Source: Elusimicrobia bacterium GWA2_61_42 (lineage in GTDB: Bacteria > Elusimicrobiota > Elusimicrobia > Elusimicrobiales > UBA9959). Taken from it: DNA of 64,000 nt. The notes beneath the pieces are model-generated. The model saw nothing but the letters and a program-made list of their open reading frames with translations. It was not told the DNA's origin and made no database searches. Shown in pieces: positions 1 through 7,502 of this stretch (positions are counted from its first letter, which is position 1; the number at the start of each line of letters is the position of its first letter). A program made the translations under genes and the position numbers. Where the stretch lies: the NCBI GenBank assembly GCA_001799615.1, contig MGTU01000014.1, forward strand, positions 1 through 64,000, read 5' to 3'.

Positions 1-507
1 CGCACCAACTTCCCCGGCAACCAGGGCGGCCCGCTGATGCACGCCATCGCCGGCAAGGCCATCTGCTTCAAGGAAGCGATGAGCCCGAAGTTCAAGGAGT
101 ACCAGACCCAGGTCCTCAAGAACGCCCGCAAGCTCGCCCGCGAACTGCAGGGCCGCGGCTACCGCATAGTCTCGGGCGGCACCGACTGCCACCTGATGAG
201 CGTGGACCTGCGCGCCAAGAATATCACCGGCCTCGAGGCCGAACAGGCGCTGGACAAGGCCGGGATCACGGTCAACAAGAACACCATCCCGTTCGACCCC
301 CAGAAGCCGATGATCACCAGCGGCGTGCGCCTGGGCACCCCCGCCATCACCACCCGCGGCATGAAGGAGAAGCAGATCTCCGTCATCGCCGGCCTGTTCG
401 ACGACGCCATCGCCCACAAGGGCGACGACAAGGCCCTCAAGGGGATAAAGGAGCAGGTAAAACTGCTGTGCGCCGGCTTCCCCATGTACCCCGGCTTCGA
501 GAATTAA
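1..507 (+). CDS. glyA: Serine hydroxymethyltransferase, C-terminal part (5' end outside window)
   Basis: PLP enzyme that converts serine and tetrahydrofolate to glycine and 5,10-methylene-tetrahydrofolate in the cytosol. The reading frame is open from base 1. It begins with FPGNQGGPLMHAIAGKA, the conserved segment just after the PLP lysine in this family, and continues with the C-terminal domain (GTDCHLM, GVRLGTPAITTRGM). Roughly the last 168 residues are present; the N-terminal half and the active-site lysine lie outside the window. A strong terminator follows the stop codon. The family assignment is secure. Confidence 0.97.
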   Translation, partial: RTNFPGNQGGPLMHAIAGKAICFKEAMSPKFKEYQTQVLKNARKLARELQGRGYRIVSGGTDCHLMSVDLRAKNITGLEAEQALDKAGITVNKNTIPFDPQKPMITSGVRLGTPAITTRGMKEKQISVIAGLFDDAIAHKGDDKALKGIKEQVKLLCAGFPMYPGFEN

Positions 508-525
508 CCTCAGAGCCTCAAAGAG

Positions 526-557
526 AAAGCCGCGCCCGCTGCGCGGCTTTTTCTTTT
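526..557 (+). terminator. Rho-independent terminator of glyA
   Basis: Perfect stem AAAGCCGCGC / GCGCGGCTTT around a 5-base loop, followed by a T-rich run, about 18 bases after the glyA stop codon. Confidence 0.9.
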
Positions 558-580
558 ATTTCCCCTCCCGAACTTAACCG

Positions 581-705
581 GTAGCGCCGCGAAAGCGCAT
601 TAAATACCCGGTTCCGGTTCCGGTTTTCGACCTAAGCCTGCCGTCCCGAAAATTGGCACTTGCGCCTCATGCGCAGGTGCCGTGCGCGCTGCTATCCTAT
701 TGGTA
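581..705 (+). repeat. 125-bp direct repeat, copy A (upstream region of secreted protein 760-1602)
   Basis: Aligns almost base for base with 1599-1723, running from GTAGCGCCGCGAAAGCGCA to CTATCCTATTGGTAT. It contains a near-palindrome TGCGCCTCATGCGCA at 661-675 and the shared TATCCTATT element at 693-701. Each copy lies just upstream of a small exported-protein gene, so it probably carries the promoter and possibly an operator. Confidence 0.85.
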
Positions 706-759
706 TAACAAAAGCGCACCGCCGGCAAAAGCGGCGGAAGAAAATAAAGGAGACAGTAA

Positions 760-1602
760 ATAAAAAACACAATAATAGCGGCAGCGGTACTGATGGCGAC
801 GGCGGGTTCGGCCCTGGCGGGAGAATCTGTCTTCAAAGACCTGGCGGGCTCGGTTAGGGACAGTGAAACCCTGGTTTCCAGCATACAGGAACCCGCCCCC
901 GGGCCGGCGGCCAAGGGTTTCGAGACCCGGTTATACCGCAACGCGGAAGGCTGTGAGGCCACCGTGGAGCAGCGCCGCAACGGCGATCTTATATATGTAA
1001 GGGAGGCCGGCGGCGCGCAGGCTTTTCTTTGGCTGGGCAAGGACCTGAAAAGCGGCGAGATCACCGCTTTCTGCGATCCGGCCGCGGTTTACCGGCAGGG
1101 CGACGGGTCCGTGAAGCTGGCTTGCGGCGAGCACCCCAATGGCGGCTACTATACCCGCGGAGAGGCCGTACTGAACCTGACCGGCGGGCTGTCCGCGGTG
1201 AGCGTTCGCGGCGACGTCAAGCGGACCTTCGGCTGGAAGACCGACACAAATATCGCTTGCTCCGGCCTGCGCCCCGCGGATAACCGCGGCGTCTCTTTGA
1301 AAAGCGGCAAGTCCTTCATGGGCGTAGAGGCCTGCTCCGTGCTGGACGGGATCTACCCTTCGGACATGACCAACGAGGAAGCGCAGGGGACGCTGGGCGG
1401 CTGCTTCAGCGGCATCTCCGCCAGGTACGGCGTACCGGTGACCTTCGCCGCGGCGGGGACCGAAATGACCATCCTGGTAGGACCGGCCAAAGACGGCCAG
1501 CCCGGCGGCAACGCCAAAGCCGCCGCCGACCTGAAGAAAGAATTAGCGGCCCGCGGCGGGCAGCTGTTCGACTTCAAAGTCTCGGTAGCGGTCGCCAAGT
1601 AG
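760..1602 (+). CDS. Secreted protein of unknown function, probable AUA start codon
   Basis: Predicted 280-residue exported protein. I do not recognise the mature domain. The first ATG in frame is at 793, but translation from the ATA at 760 gives a textbook signal peptide: the second to fourth residues are KKT, then IIAAAVLMATAGSALA, with cleavage expected after SALA. A good Shine-Dalgarno (AGGAGA, 748-753) lies 6 bases before that ATA, and a stop codon (757-759) directly precedes it, so no other upstream start is possible. The mature part has several cysteines (for example in SGLR- and EACSV-type segments), which could form disulfides. Starting at 793 would remove most of the export signal. 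The next gene, 1778-2395, has the same promoter repeat and a similar signal peptide. Confidence 0.7.
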   Translation: MKNTIIAAAVLMATAGSALAGESVFKDLAGSVRDSETLVSSIQEPAPGPAAKGFETRLYRNAEGCEATVEQRRNGDLIYVREAGGAQAFLWLGKDLKSGEITAFCDPAAVYRQGDGSVKLACGEHPNGGYYTRGEAVLNLTGGLSAVSVRGDVKRTFGWKTDTNIACSGLRPADNRGVSLKSGKSFMGVEACSVLDGIYPSDMTNEEAQGTLGGCFSGISARYGVPVTFAAAGTEMTILVGPAKDGQPGGNAKAAADLKKELAARGGQLFDFKVSVAVAK

Positions 1603-1723
1603 CGCCGCGAAAGCGCAGTAAATACCAGGTTCCGGTGCCAGTTTTCGGCCTAAGCCTGCCGTCCCGAAAATTGGCACTTGCGCCTCAGGCGCACAGGCGG
1701 CAAAGCAGCTATCCTATTAGTAT
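1599..1723 (+). repeat. 125-bp direct repeat, copy B (upstream region of secreted protein 1778-2395)
   Basis: Second copy of the 581-705 repeat, starting at the last bases of the previous gene's stop codon. The internal palindrome is perfect here (TGCGCCTCAGGCGCA, 1679-1693). The TATCCTATTAGTAT element is at 1710-1723. Confidence 0.85.
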
Positions 1724-1777
1724 GGCAGCCACCAGGCGACTTAAAGAAGGCTGCGACAGACCAGGGGAGGAGAAAAT

Positions 1778-2395
1778 ATGAAGAAAACGCTTATAACCAT
1801 ACTGCTGATAGCCGCGGCCGGGAGCACGGCCCGCGCCGGAGAAGGGCCGCTGGACACGCTCAGGGATTTTTCCGCGAAACTGACGGCGGAAACCGCAGCC
1901 GCGCCCGCGGTTCCCGCGCCCGCAGCGGCGGCGGAAACCGACGCCCCGAAATTATTCAAGGCAGAGATGGCCTGGTATCCGGTCAAGGTGAACGCGCTGG
2001 CGCAGCTGGGCGCCAGGAAAACCGCCGAAGAGGCCGCGGTGCTGAAGTGTGAAACTCAAACGGAGGACGGCGTCTGCGTCGCGGTAGGTTCAAGGGTAAC
2101 GAACGTCAACCCGGTTCTCGGCTCCATTACGGCCGCCGCTGAAGCCAGGAGCGCCGTCCCGGCTGTAAGGACGAACTTCAGCGCGATCACGGCGTCCCCC
2201 AGCCCGAGGAATATTTACGGCGGCTTCAATGAAGTGGAACGCCTGGGCGCCAGGAAGATAGCCGAAGAGGCCGCCGTGGCCGAGTGCCGGGCAGCCGGCT
2301 ACCTGGCCTGCTTCGCCGTCAAATCCGTCATCCTCTACTGCGACAGTTTCAGGTGCGAAGCGCAGGCCTTCGCAAAGGCTTTCCAGGCCAGATAA
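1778..2395 (+). CDS. Small secreted protein with an internal duplication
   Basis: 205 residues with a clear signal peptide (MKKTLITILLIAAAGSTARA) and the Shine-Dalgarno GGGGAGG upstream. Two copies of a motif of the type LGARKTAEEAAV.KC / LGARKIAEEAAVAEC occur near residues 73 and 155, each followed by a cysteine-containing hydrophobic strand, so the mature protein looks like a duplicated domain with paired cysteines. The function is unknown. Sharing a promoter-region repeat with 760-1602 suggests co-regulation of two exported proteins. Confidence 0.75.
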   Translation: MKKTLITILLIAAAGSTARAGEGPLDTLRDFSAKLTAETAAAPAVPAPAAAAETDAPKLFKAEMAWYPVKVNALAQLGARKTAEEAAVLKCETQTEDGVCVAVGSRVTNVNPVLGSITAAAEARSAVPAVRTNFSAITASPSPRNIYGGFNEVERLGARKIAEEAAVAECRAAGYLACFAVKSVILYCDSFRCEAQAFAKAFQAR

Positions 2396-2440
2396 GCGCA
2401 AAACGGCGGCAGCAGGCGAACGCGGACCAGGGCGTACCGG

Positions 2441-3283
2441 TCAGAAGTCGAACAGTTTTACGACCCGGCTCTCTATAGCGAAAACGGCTGAATTTTTGGT
2501 TTTTTCGTCTATCTCGTAGGCCGAGGCGGCGGACATATTAAGAGAGAGGAGCGGGTAGAAAGCCGCCAGCTCCACCGCGTCGGCGCGCAGCGTTTTCATC
2601 CTGCGCCAGGCCAGTTTGCCCGAGGCCATCATTTTGGCCTGGTACTCGCGCATTTTGTCGTTGAGGCCGGGCGGCAGTATTTCCGCGCGCGGCAGCTCAA
2701 GAACCTCGTTGGAAAGCTCACAGACGTAGGCGCCGCCCTTGTTCTTCTTTACCAGGCCGGCCTTGGCGAAATCCAGGAGTATTTTCGCCGCATCCCGCTC
2801 CTTCAGGCCCAGGATCTTGCCGAAAGCGGCCGGCGAAAGCGGGCTGGCTTCATTTTCCAGGAAGAGGAAGGCCCGGTAATGGTCGTAACTGGAGAGCAGC
2901 ACCAGGGCTTCAGCCACCGAGACCGGGTGCCGCTTCAGTATTTTGCCCATGGCGCGGTGCAGAGGGGTCATGCCTTCGGAAGCCTTCACCAGAACAAAGG
3001 GTTCGAAGACGGCGGCATAAGCTTCCTCGCCGGCCAGGGTCTTCAGCCAGGCCGCGGCCAGTTTGCCGGCGGCGGGGCTTTGCGGGATCAGCTTCAGCGC
3101 CAGAGAAAGACGCCTCAGCACTTCGGGGGAGGGCAGCGCCTCCCCCTGTTCGAAGAGCAGGTATTTCCTGTAGGAGAAAGTCAGGACCGGCTTGCCGCCG
3201 TTGTCGTGATAGAAGCGGTAGGCGGTGCTGAACCCGGCGGTTTTGCGCAGGTCTATCAGTGTTTCTGAAAAAAAAGTGTTCAT
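2441..3283 (-). CDS. Putative HTH transcriptional regulator (TIGR02147/DUF4423-like)
   Basis: 280 residues. The first 70 or so resemble an XRE-like helix-turn-helix (SYRKYLLFEQGEALPSPEVLRRLSLAL). The middle looks like a winged-helix domain in which a helix leading to KILGLKERDAAKILLDFAKAGLVKK is typical of DNA-binding proteins, and the C-terminus is a helical tail. This architecture recalls the TIGR02147/DUF4423 regulators found in deep-branching bacteria; that assignment is from memory of the pattern. It is transcribed divergently from the export operon at 3386, with 102 bases between the two starts, so it may control that operon. A TATAAT on the minus strand (3292-3297) lies 8 bases before its start. 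Confidence 0.6.
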   Translation of the reverse strand: MNTFFSETLIDLRKTAGFSTAYRFYHDNGGKPVLTFSYRKYLLFEQGEALPSPEVLRRLSLALKLIPQSPAAGKLAAAWLKTLAGEEAYAAVFEPFVLVKASEGMTPLHRAMGKILKRHPVSVAEALVLLSSYDHYRAFLFLENEASPLSPAAFGKILGLKERDAAKILLDFAKAGLVKKNKGGAYVCELSNEVLELPRAEILPPGLNDKMREYQAKMMASGKLAWRRMKTLRADAVELAAFYPLLSLNMSAASAYEIDEKTKNSAVFAIESRVVKLFDF

Positions 3284-3351
3284 GATTTCGAATTATACTA
3301 TTTACCTGCCATAAGCAACGCGCCATGCCCGTACCGGGGGCGGCCCTCCAC

Positions 3352-3379
3352 TTGCCCGCGGCCTGTTTTTTTGTAATAT
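3352..3379 (+). promoter_or_regulatory. Promoter candidate for the 3386 export operon, likely leaderless
   Basis: TTGCCC (3352-3357), 16-base spacer, TAATAT (3374-3379). The hexamer ends 6 bases before the ATG at 3386, so transcription would start at or next to the start codon. Confidence 0.45.
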
Positions 3380-3385
3380 GGGGCT

Positions 3386-4156
3386 ATGGGAAGAGCAGGT
3401 TTATTTTTTGCCGTTCTTTTGTGCCTGGCGCCGGCCGTTCGCGCCGCGCGCCAGGAGAGTTCCTCCGAAGTTAAGACCCTGCTGGACAAGGTGGACCGCC
3501 TCTACCGCAGCGACCGCTCCTGGGCGCAGATACAGATGGAGGTGATCACCCCCGACTGGCGCCGCACCCTGCTGATGGATTGCTGGACCGAAGGCCTCGG
3601 CAAGACCTTTATAAGGGTGCTCTCCCCGGCCCGCGACGCCGGCGCGGCCACCCTGCGCAACGGCAGCGAGATGTGGAACTACTTCCCCAAGATAAACAAG
3701 GTCATGAAGGTCCCGCCTTCCATGATGATGGGGGCCTGGATGGGCTCCGACTTCACCAACGACGACCTGGTAAAGGAAAGCACGCTGATAAACGACTATT
3801 ACGGCGAGTTCTTTGTCCCCGCGGCGCCCGACGCCGCCCTGCATTATCTCAGGCTGAAGCCCAGGCAGGAGACTATCTCGCTGTGGGGCGCCATAGAGCT
3901 GGTCATCCGCAGGTCCGACCTGCTGCCCGTCAGGGAAGACTACTACGACGAAAAGGGCCGCCTGCAGCGGACGATGGAATTCACAGACACGGCCGAGATG
4001 GGCGGCCGCACCATGCCGCGCGTGATGAAGATGGTGCCGCTCTCCAAGGCCGGACACAGCACCGTGATCCGCTACCTGGACGCGCGCTTCGACGAGGCCC
4101 TGCCAGGCGACACTTTCACGCTGCGCAACCTGCAGCGCGCTAAAACAAACAAATGA
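3386..4156 (+). CDS. LolA-like outer-membrane lipoprotein-sorting protein
   Basis: 256 residues with a signal peptide (cleavage near APAVRA, residue 20). The body matches the LolA-like family PF17131: SWAQIQMEVITPDW, GLGKTFIRVLSPARDAGAAT, MWNYFPKINKVMKVPPSMM, WMGSDFTNDDLVK. These are periplasmic beta-sheet half-barrels thought to carry a lipid or lipoprotein between membranes. It overlaps the next gene by 4 bases (ATGA) and heads a five-gene operon with two permeases, an ATPase and a beta-barrel candidate. Such operons usually export or relocate an envelope lipid or lipoprotein; the cargo cannot be told from sequence. Confidence 0.88.
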   Translation: MGRAGLFFAVLLCLAPAVRAARQESSSEVKTLLDKVDRLYRSDRSWAQIQMEVITPDWRRTLLMDCWTEGLGKTFIRVLSPARDAGAATLRNGSEMWNYFPKINKVMKVPPSMMMGAWMGSDFTNDDLVKESTLINDYYGEFFVPAAPDAALHYLRLKPRQETISLWGAIELVIRRSDLLPVREDYYDEKGRLQRTMEFTDTAEMGGRTMPRVMKMVPLSKAGHSTVIRYLDARFDEALPGDTFTLRNLQRAKTNK

Positions 4157-5370
4157 TCATCTTCAGGATGGCTTTGCGCAACGTTTTCCGCAACCGGCGG
4201 CGCTCGCTGCTCACGGGGCTGATGATGGCCGGCGGCTTCGTGCTGTTCTCGGCCACCCTGGGTATTTCCGAAGGCACCTACGGCTCCATCATCGACATGT
4301 TCACGCGCAGCCGCACCGGCCACGCGCAGGCGCACGCCGCCGGCTACCTGGAGCGCCCGTCGCTCTATAAAGCCATAAAGGACCTGGACCGCGCGGGCCG
4401 GGTGCTGGACGGCCTCCCCGAGGTGGAGGCCTGGGCGCCGCGGGTGTACGCCCCGTCCCTGGCTTTCGCCGGCAGCAAAACCGTCGGCGCGCAGGTAATG
4501 GGCATAGACCCGGCGCGCGAAAGGAAAGCCATGAGGCTGGAAGGCCAGCTGGCCGAAGGCGCCTTCGTGCCGGACAGGTCTTCCCCCGGAGTAGTGATAA
4601 GCGCGCGCCTGGCTTCGGCGCTCGCCCTGAAGACCGGGGACGAATTCTCCCTCATCGGGCAGGGCGCGGACGGCTCCATAGCCAACGACAATTTCAGGGT
4701 AGCCGGGATCCTTTCGGCCTCGGGCTCCGCCTTCGAGGGCCCGTGGTGCCTGATGCACATAGACAAGGCCAGGGAGTTTTTGGCCCTCGGAAACCGCGCG
4801 CACGAGATAGCGCTGGTCTTCACCGATTACCGGAAAGCCCGCGAAGACGCCGCCCTGGCGGCCGCCGCCCTGGCCGACCCGGCGCTGGACGTGCAGCCCT
4901 GGCAGGTGACGGAAAAGGAATTCTACCAGGCCATGCTGCTCGACAAGAAAGGCGGCGACATCACCAACTACGTGATCATGCTGATCGTGGCCATCGGCGT
5001 GCTGAACACCGTGCTGATGTCGGTGCTGGAGCGCACGCGGGAGTACGGCGTGCTGAAGGCCCTGGGCACCAGGCCGGCCTCCGTCTTCCTGCTGATAATG
5101 GCCGAAGTTTTTATCCTGACCCTGGTCTCCTGCGCCGCGGGCGCGCTGGGCGCGCTGGGGTTGAACCATTACCTGGCCGCGCACGGCATCCCCATGCCGA
5201 CGCCGATAAGCTACGGCGGGGTGCGCTTCACGGTGATGCTGTCCGCCGTGACCGCCGGAACCTTCACGCGGCCGGCCCTGACGGTGCTCGCGGCGGCGTT
5301 GGCCGTCGGCGTCTTCCCGGCGCTGAAGGCGGCGCGCATAACCCCGGTAAAGGCGCTCTCCAGCCGATGA
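4153..5370 (+). CDS. ABC transporter permease, FtsX/LolC-E type (first of pair)
   Basis: 405 residues with the MacB/FtsX layout: one N-terminal membrane helix (about residues 18-38, after RNRRRS), a large periplasmic domain (about 40-270), then three C-terminal helices. The C-terminal region carries the family motif ERTREYGVLKALGTRPASV, the coupling helix that meets the ATPase. It is translationally coupled on both sides by ATGA overlaps. With 5367-6590 it probably forms a heterodimeric inner-membrane permease driven by the ATPase at 6789. Confidence 0.9.
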   Translation: MIIFRMALRNVFRNRRRSLLTGLMMAGGFVLFSATLGISEGTYGSIIDMFTRSRTGHAQAHAAGYLERPSLYKAIKDLDRAGRVLDGLPEVEAWAPRVYAPSLAFAGSKTVGAQVMGIDPARERKAMRLEGQLAEGAFVPDRSSPGVVISARLASALALKTGDEFSLIGQGADGSIANDNFRVAGILSASGSAFEGPWCLMHIDKAREFLALGNRAHEIALVFTDYRKAREDAALAAAALADPALDVQPWQVTEKEFYQAMLLDKKGGDITNYVIMLIVAIGVLNTVLMSVLERTREYGVLKALGTRPASVFLLIMAEVFILTLVSCAAGALGALGLNHYLAAHGIPMPTPISYGGVRFTVMLSAVTAGTFTRPALTVLAAALAVGVFPALKAARITPVKALSSR

Positions 5371-6590
5371 ACTTCTACCTGAAACTCGCCTGGCGCAACA
5401 GCCTGCGCAATAAACGCCGCACCTTCCTGGCCGCCCTGGCGGTGGGCCTGGGCCTGGCCGGCCTGATCTTCACCGACGCCATCTCCTACGGCATGCTCGA
5501 CGGGCTGATCGGCACCGCCACCGGCACCTTCCTCGGCCAGGCGCAGGTGCACAGGCACGGCTTCCTGGACACGGCCGACGCCGACCTGCAGGTAGCCGGC
5601 GGCCCGGCCCTGCTGCGCCGGCTGGAGCGGGACCCCCTGGTCTCCTCCGCCGCGCCGCGCACGCTTTCCTTCGCCATGATCTCCTCCCCGGCCAACGCCG
5701 GTTCGGCTATGCTCTACGGTGTGGACCCGGCGGCCGAGCTGCGCGTCTCGCGCCTGGCGCGCGCGGTCTCGGCCGGGACCTTCCTGGCGGAAGAAGGCGA
5801 CTTCATAGTGCTGGGCTCCCTGCTGGCCGAAACCCTGGAAGTCGGGCTTGGGGACAAGATAGTGGTCACCGCCGCCGCGGCCGGGGGCGGCGAGCTGGCG
5901 CAGGCCATGTTCCGGGTCGGCGGCGTGATCAAGTCCGGCTCGCGCGCCATGGACGCCAACATGGCCTTCATAAAATTCGCTAAAGCGCAGGAACTGCTCA
6001 GGCTCGGGGACGGCCTGCACGAGATAGCTGTAGTGTTCAGGGACCCCGGTTCCGCCGAGAATGCCGCCCTGCCTTTCTGGCGGGACTACGGCGCCGGGGA
6101 CAACGAGGCCCGGGGCTGGCCCGAACTTATCCCCGAACTGGCGGCAGCCCGGGAAATGAGCGCCTTCGGCATCTTCATAACGGCCATCATCCTTTCCGGC
6201 ATAGTGGCGCTCGGCATCACCAACACCCTGTTCATGTCCCTCTACGAGCGCATGTTCGAATTCGGCGTGCTGCGCGCCGTGGGCACCCGGCCGGCCCGCA
6301 TGGGCCTGATGATAGCCAGCGAAGCCGCCATGCTGGGTCTCTTAAGCGCCGCCGCGGGCGCGGCTATAGGCTGGCTCTCCTGCGTTCTGGTCTCTATTAA
6401 AGGCCTGGACTACACCGGCGTGGACTTCGCCGGGGTAGCTATGGTGGAGCCCATCCGGCCCATGTTCCGCCCCGAGCAATACTGGCTGTACCCCGCCGCC
6501 CTTTTACTCTTCACTTTAATAGTAAGCCTTTACCCGGCCATCTACGCCGCCCGCATGAACCCCGTAAAGGCCATGCGCAAGAGTTTGTAG
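5367..6590 (+). CDS. ABC transporter permease, FtsX/LolC-E type (second of pair)
   Basis: 407 residues starting MNFYLKLAWRNSLRNKRR. The ATG at 5367 overlaps the stop codon of the preceding permease (ATGA), and homology to the family begins exactly there, although the frame is open further upstream. One N-terminal helix, a periplasmic domain, and C-terminal helices with YERMFEFGVLRAVGTRPARM, the coupling-helix motif also seen in its partner. It ends YPAIYAARMNPVKAMRKSL, the usual tail of these permeases. It is a diverged paralogue of 4153-5370. Confidence 0.9.
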   Translation: MNFYLKLAWRNSLRNKRRTFLAALAVGLGLAGLIFTDAISYGMLDGLIGTATGTFLGQAQVHRHGFLDTADADLQVAGGPALLRRLERDPLVSSAAPRTLSFAMISSPANAGSAMLYGVDPAAELRVSRLARAVSAGTFLAEEGDFIVLGSLLAETLEVGLGDKIVVTAAAAGGGELAQAMFRVGGVIKSGSRAMDANMAFIKFAKAQELLRLGDGLHEIAVVFRDPGSAENAALPFWRDYGAGDNEARGWPELIPELAAAREMSAFGIFITAIILSGIVALGITNTLFMSLYERMFEFGVLRAVGTRPARMGLMIASEAAMLGLLSAAAGAAIGWLSCVLVSIKGLDYTGVDFAGVAMVEPIRPMFRPEQYWLYPAALLLFTLIVSLYPAIYAARMNPVKAMRKSL

Positions 6591-6788
6591 GGCCGTCTTT
6601 GCCTGTGGAGCGGCGGCGAGGGTATGCCTTCGCAGGGGCCTCGCGAGCCCCGAGCTTGCGCAGCGCGAGGGGCGAGTGACAGAGCCGGGCCACGGTGTGG
6701 CCCGGCGTACCCGGAGAAGGCATACCCTCGGCGACGCGACTGGGCATCCCGGCGGTATAAAAGGCAAAGACACATTAGGAATATTTTT
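6591..6788. repeat. Intra-operon structured element with nested inverted repeats
   Basis: The 198-base gap between permease and ATPase genes holds a long inverted repeat: CGAGGGTATGCCTTC (6617-6631) pairs perfectly with GAAGGCATACCCTCG (6716-6730). Inside it are CCGGGCCACGGTGTGGCCCGG (a stem-loop at about 6685-6705) and a further CCTCGCG / CGCGAGG pair (about 6639-6669). All neighbouring genes in this operon overlap or nearly touch, so this is an inserted or conserved element rather than ordinary spacing. It resembles REP/BIME-type elements. Confidence 0.75.
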
Positions 6789-7502
6789 ATGGAAAAAGAA
6801 CTGGTAATAGAAGCCAAAGGCGTAACCAAGACCTACGAGGAGGGCGAGGTGAAGGTGCACGCGCTCCACCCGGTGGACCTGGCGCTGCGCCGCGGCGAGT
6901 TCACCGCCGTGGCCGGCCCCAGCGGCTCGGGCAAGACCACCCTGCTCAACATCATCAGCGGGCTCGACAAGCCCACCTCCGGGAAAATAAAGCTGGCCGG
7001 CCGCGAGATGGGCGCCATGACCCAGGCCGAGCTCTCGGACTTTCGCCGCGACCATATAGGCTTTATCTTCCAGGCCTATAACCTCATCCCCGTCCTCACC
7101 GTCGGCGAGAACGTGGAGTACGTCCTGCTGCTGCGCGGCACAGGCGCCGGCGAGCGCGCGGCCCGCGTGAACCGCATACTGGAGGAAGTAGGCCTCGGCG
7201 GCAAAAAGAACCGTTTCCCCTCGCAGCTTTCCGGCGGCCAGCAGCAAAGGGTCGCCATAGCGCGCGCCATGGTCTCCAGCCCCGACATCATCCTGGCCGA
7301 CGAACCCACCGCCAACCTGGACTCCGCCACCGGCTCGGCCCTGATGGACATGATGCGGGAGCTCAACGAGAAGCGCGGCATGACTTTTTTATTCTCCACC
7401 CACGACGCGATGATAATGGAGAAATCCAAACGCCTCGTAACGCTCAAGGACGGGCGGGTGGACTCGGACAGCGCCGCCGACAAGGCGCAAAGGCATGATT
7501 AA
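6789..7502 (+). CDS. ABC transporter ATP-binding protein, LolD/MacB-type
   Basis: 237 residues. Walker A GPSGSGKT at 43-50, Q-loop in IFQAYNLIP, signature LSGGQQQR at 148-155, Walker B ILADEPT at 168-174 with the D-loop NLDS, H-loop STHD. The start ATGGAAAAAG at 6789 has an AGGA 9 bases upstream; the longer open frame above it runs through the hairpin element and is not coding-like. It powers the two permeases encoded just upstream. It overlaps the next gene by 8 bases. Confidence 0.95.
   Translation: MEKELVIEAKGVTKTYEEGEVKVHALHPVDLALRRGEFTAVAGPSGSGKTTLLNIISGLDKPTSGKIKLAGREMGAMTQAELSDFRRDHIGFIFQAYNLIPVLTVGENVEYVLLLRGTGAGERAARVNRILEEVGLGGKKNRFPSQLSGGQQQRVAIARAMVSSPDIILADEPTANLDSATGSALMDMMRELNEKRGMTFLFSTHDAMIMEKSKRLVTLKDGRVDSDSAADKAQRHD

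Noticed and set aside
646..680. TTGGCAC-TTGC as a sigma-54 promoter in the duplicated repeat
   Set aside because: The -24 like TGGCAC is present but no TTGC lies at the required 5-base gap.
4743..5366. Upstream extension of the second permease frame
   Set aside because: It overlaps the first permease in another frame; homology and the ATGA junction start at 5367.
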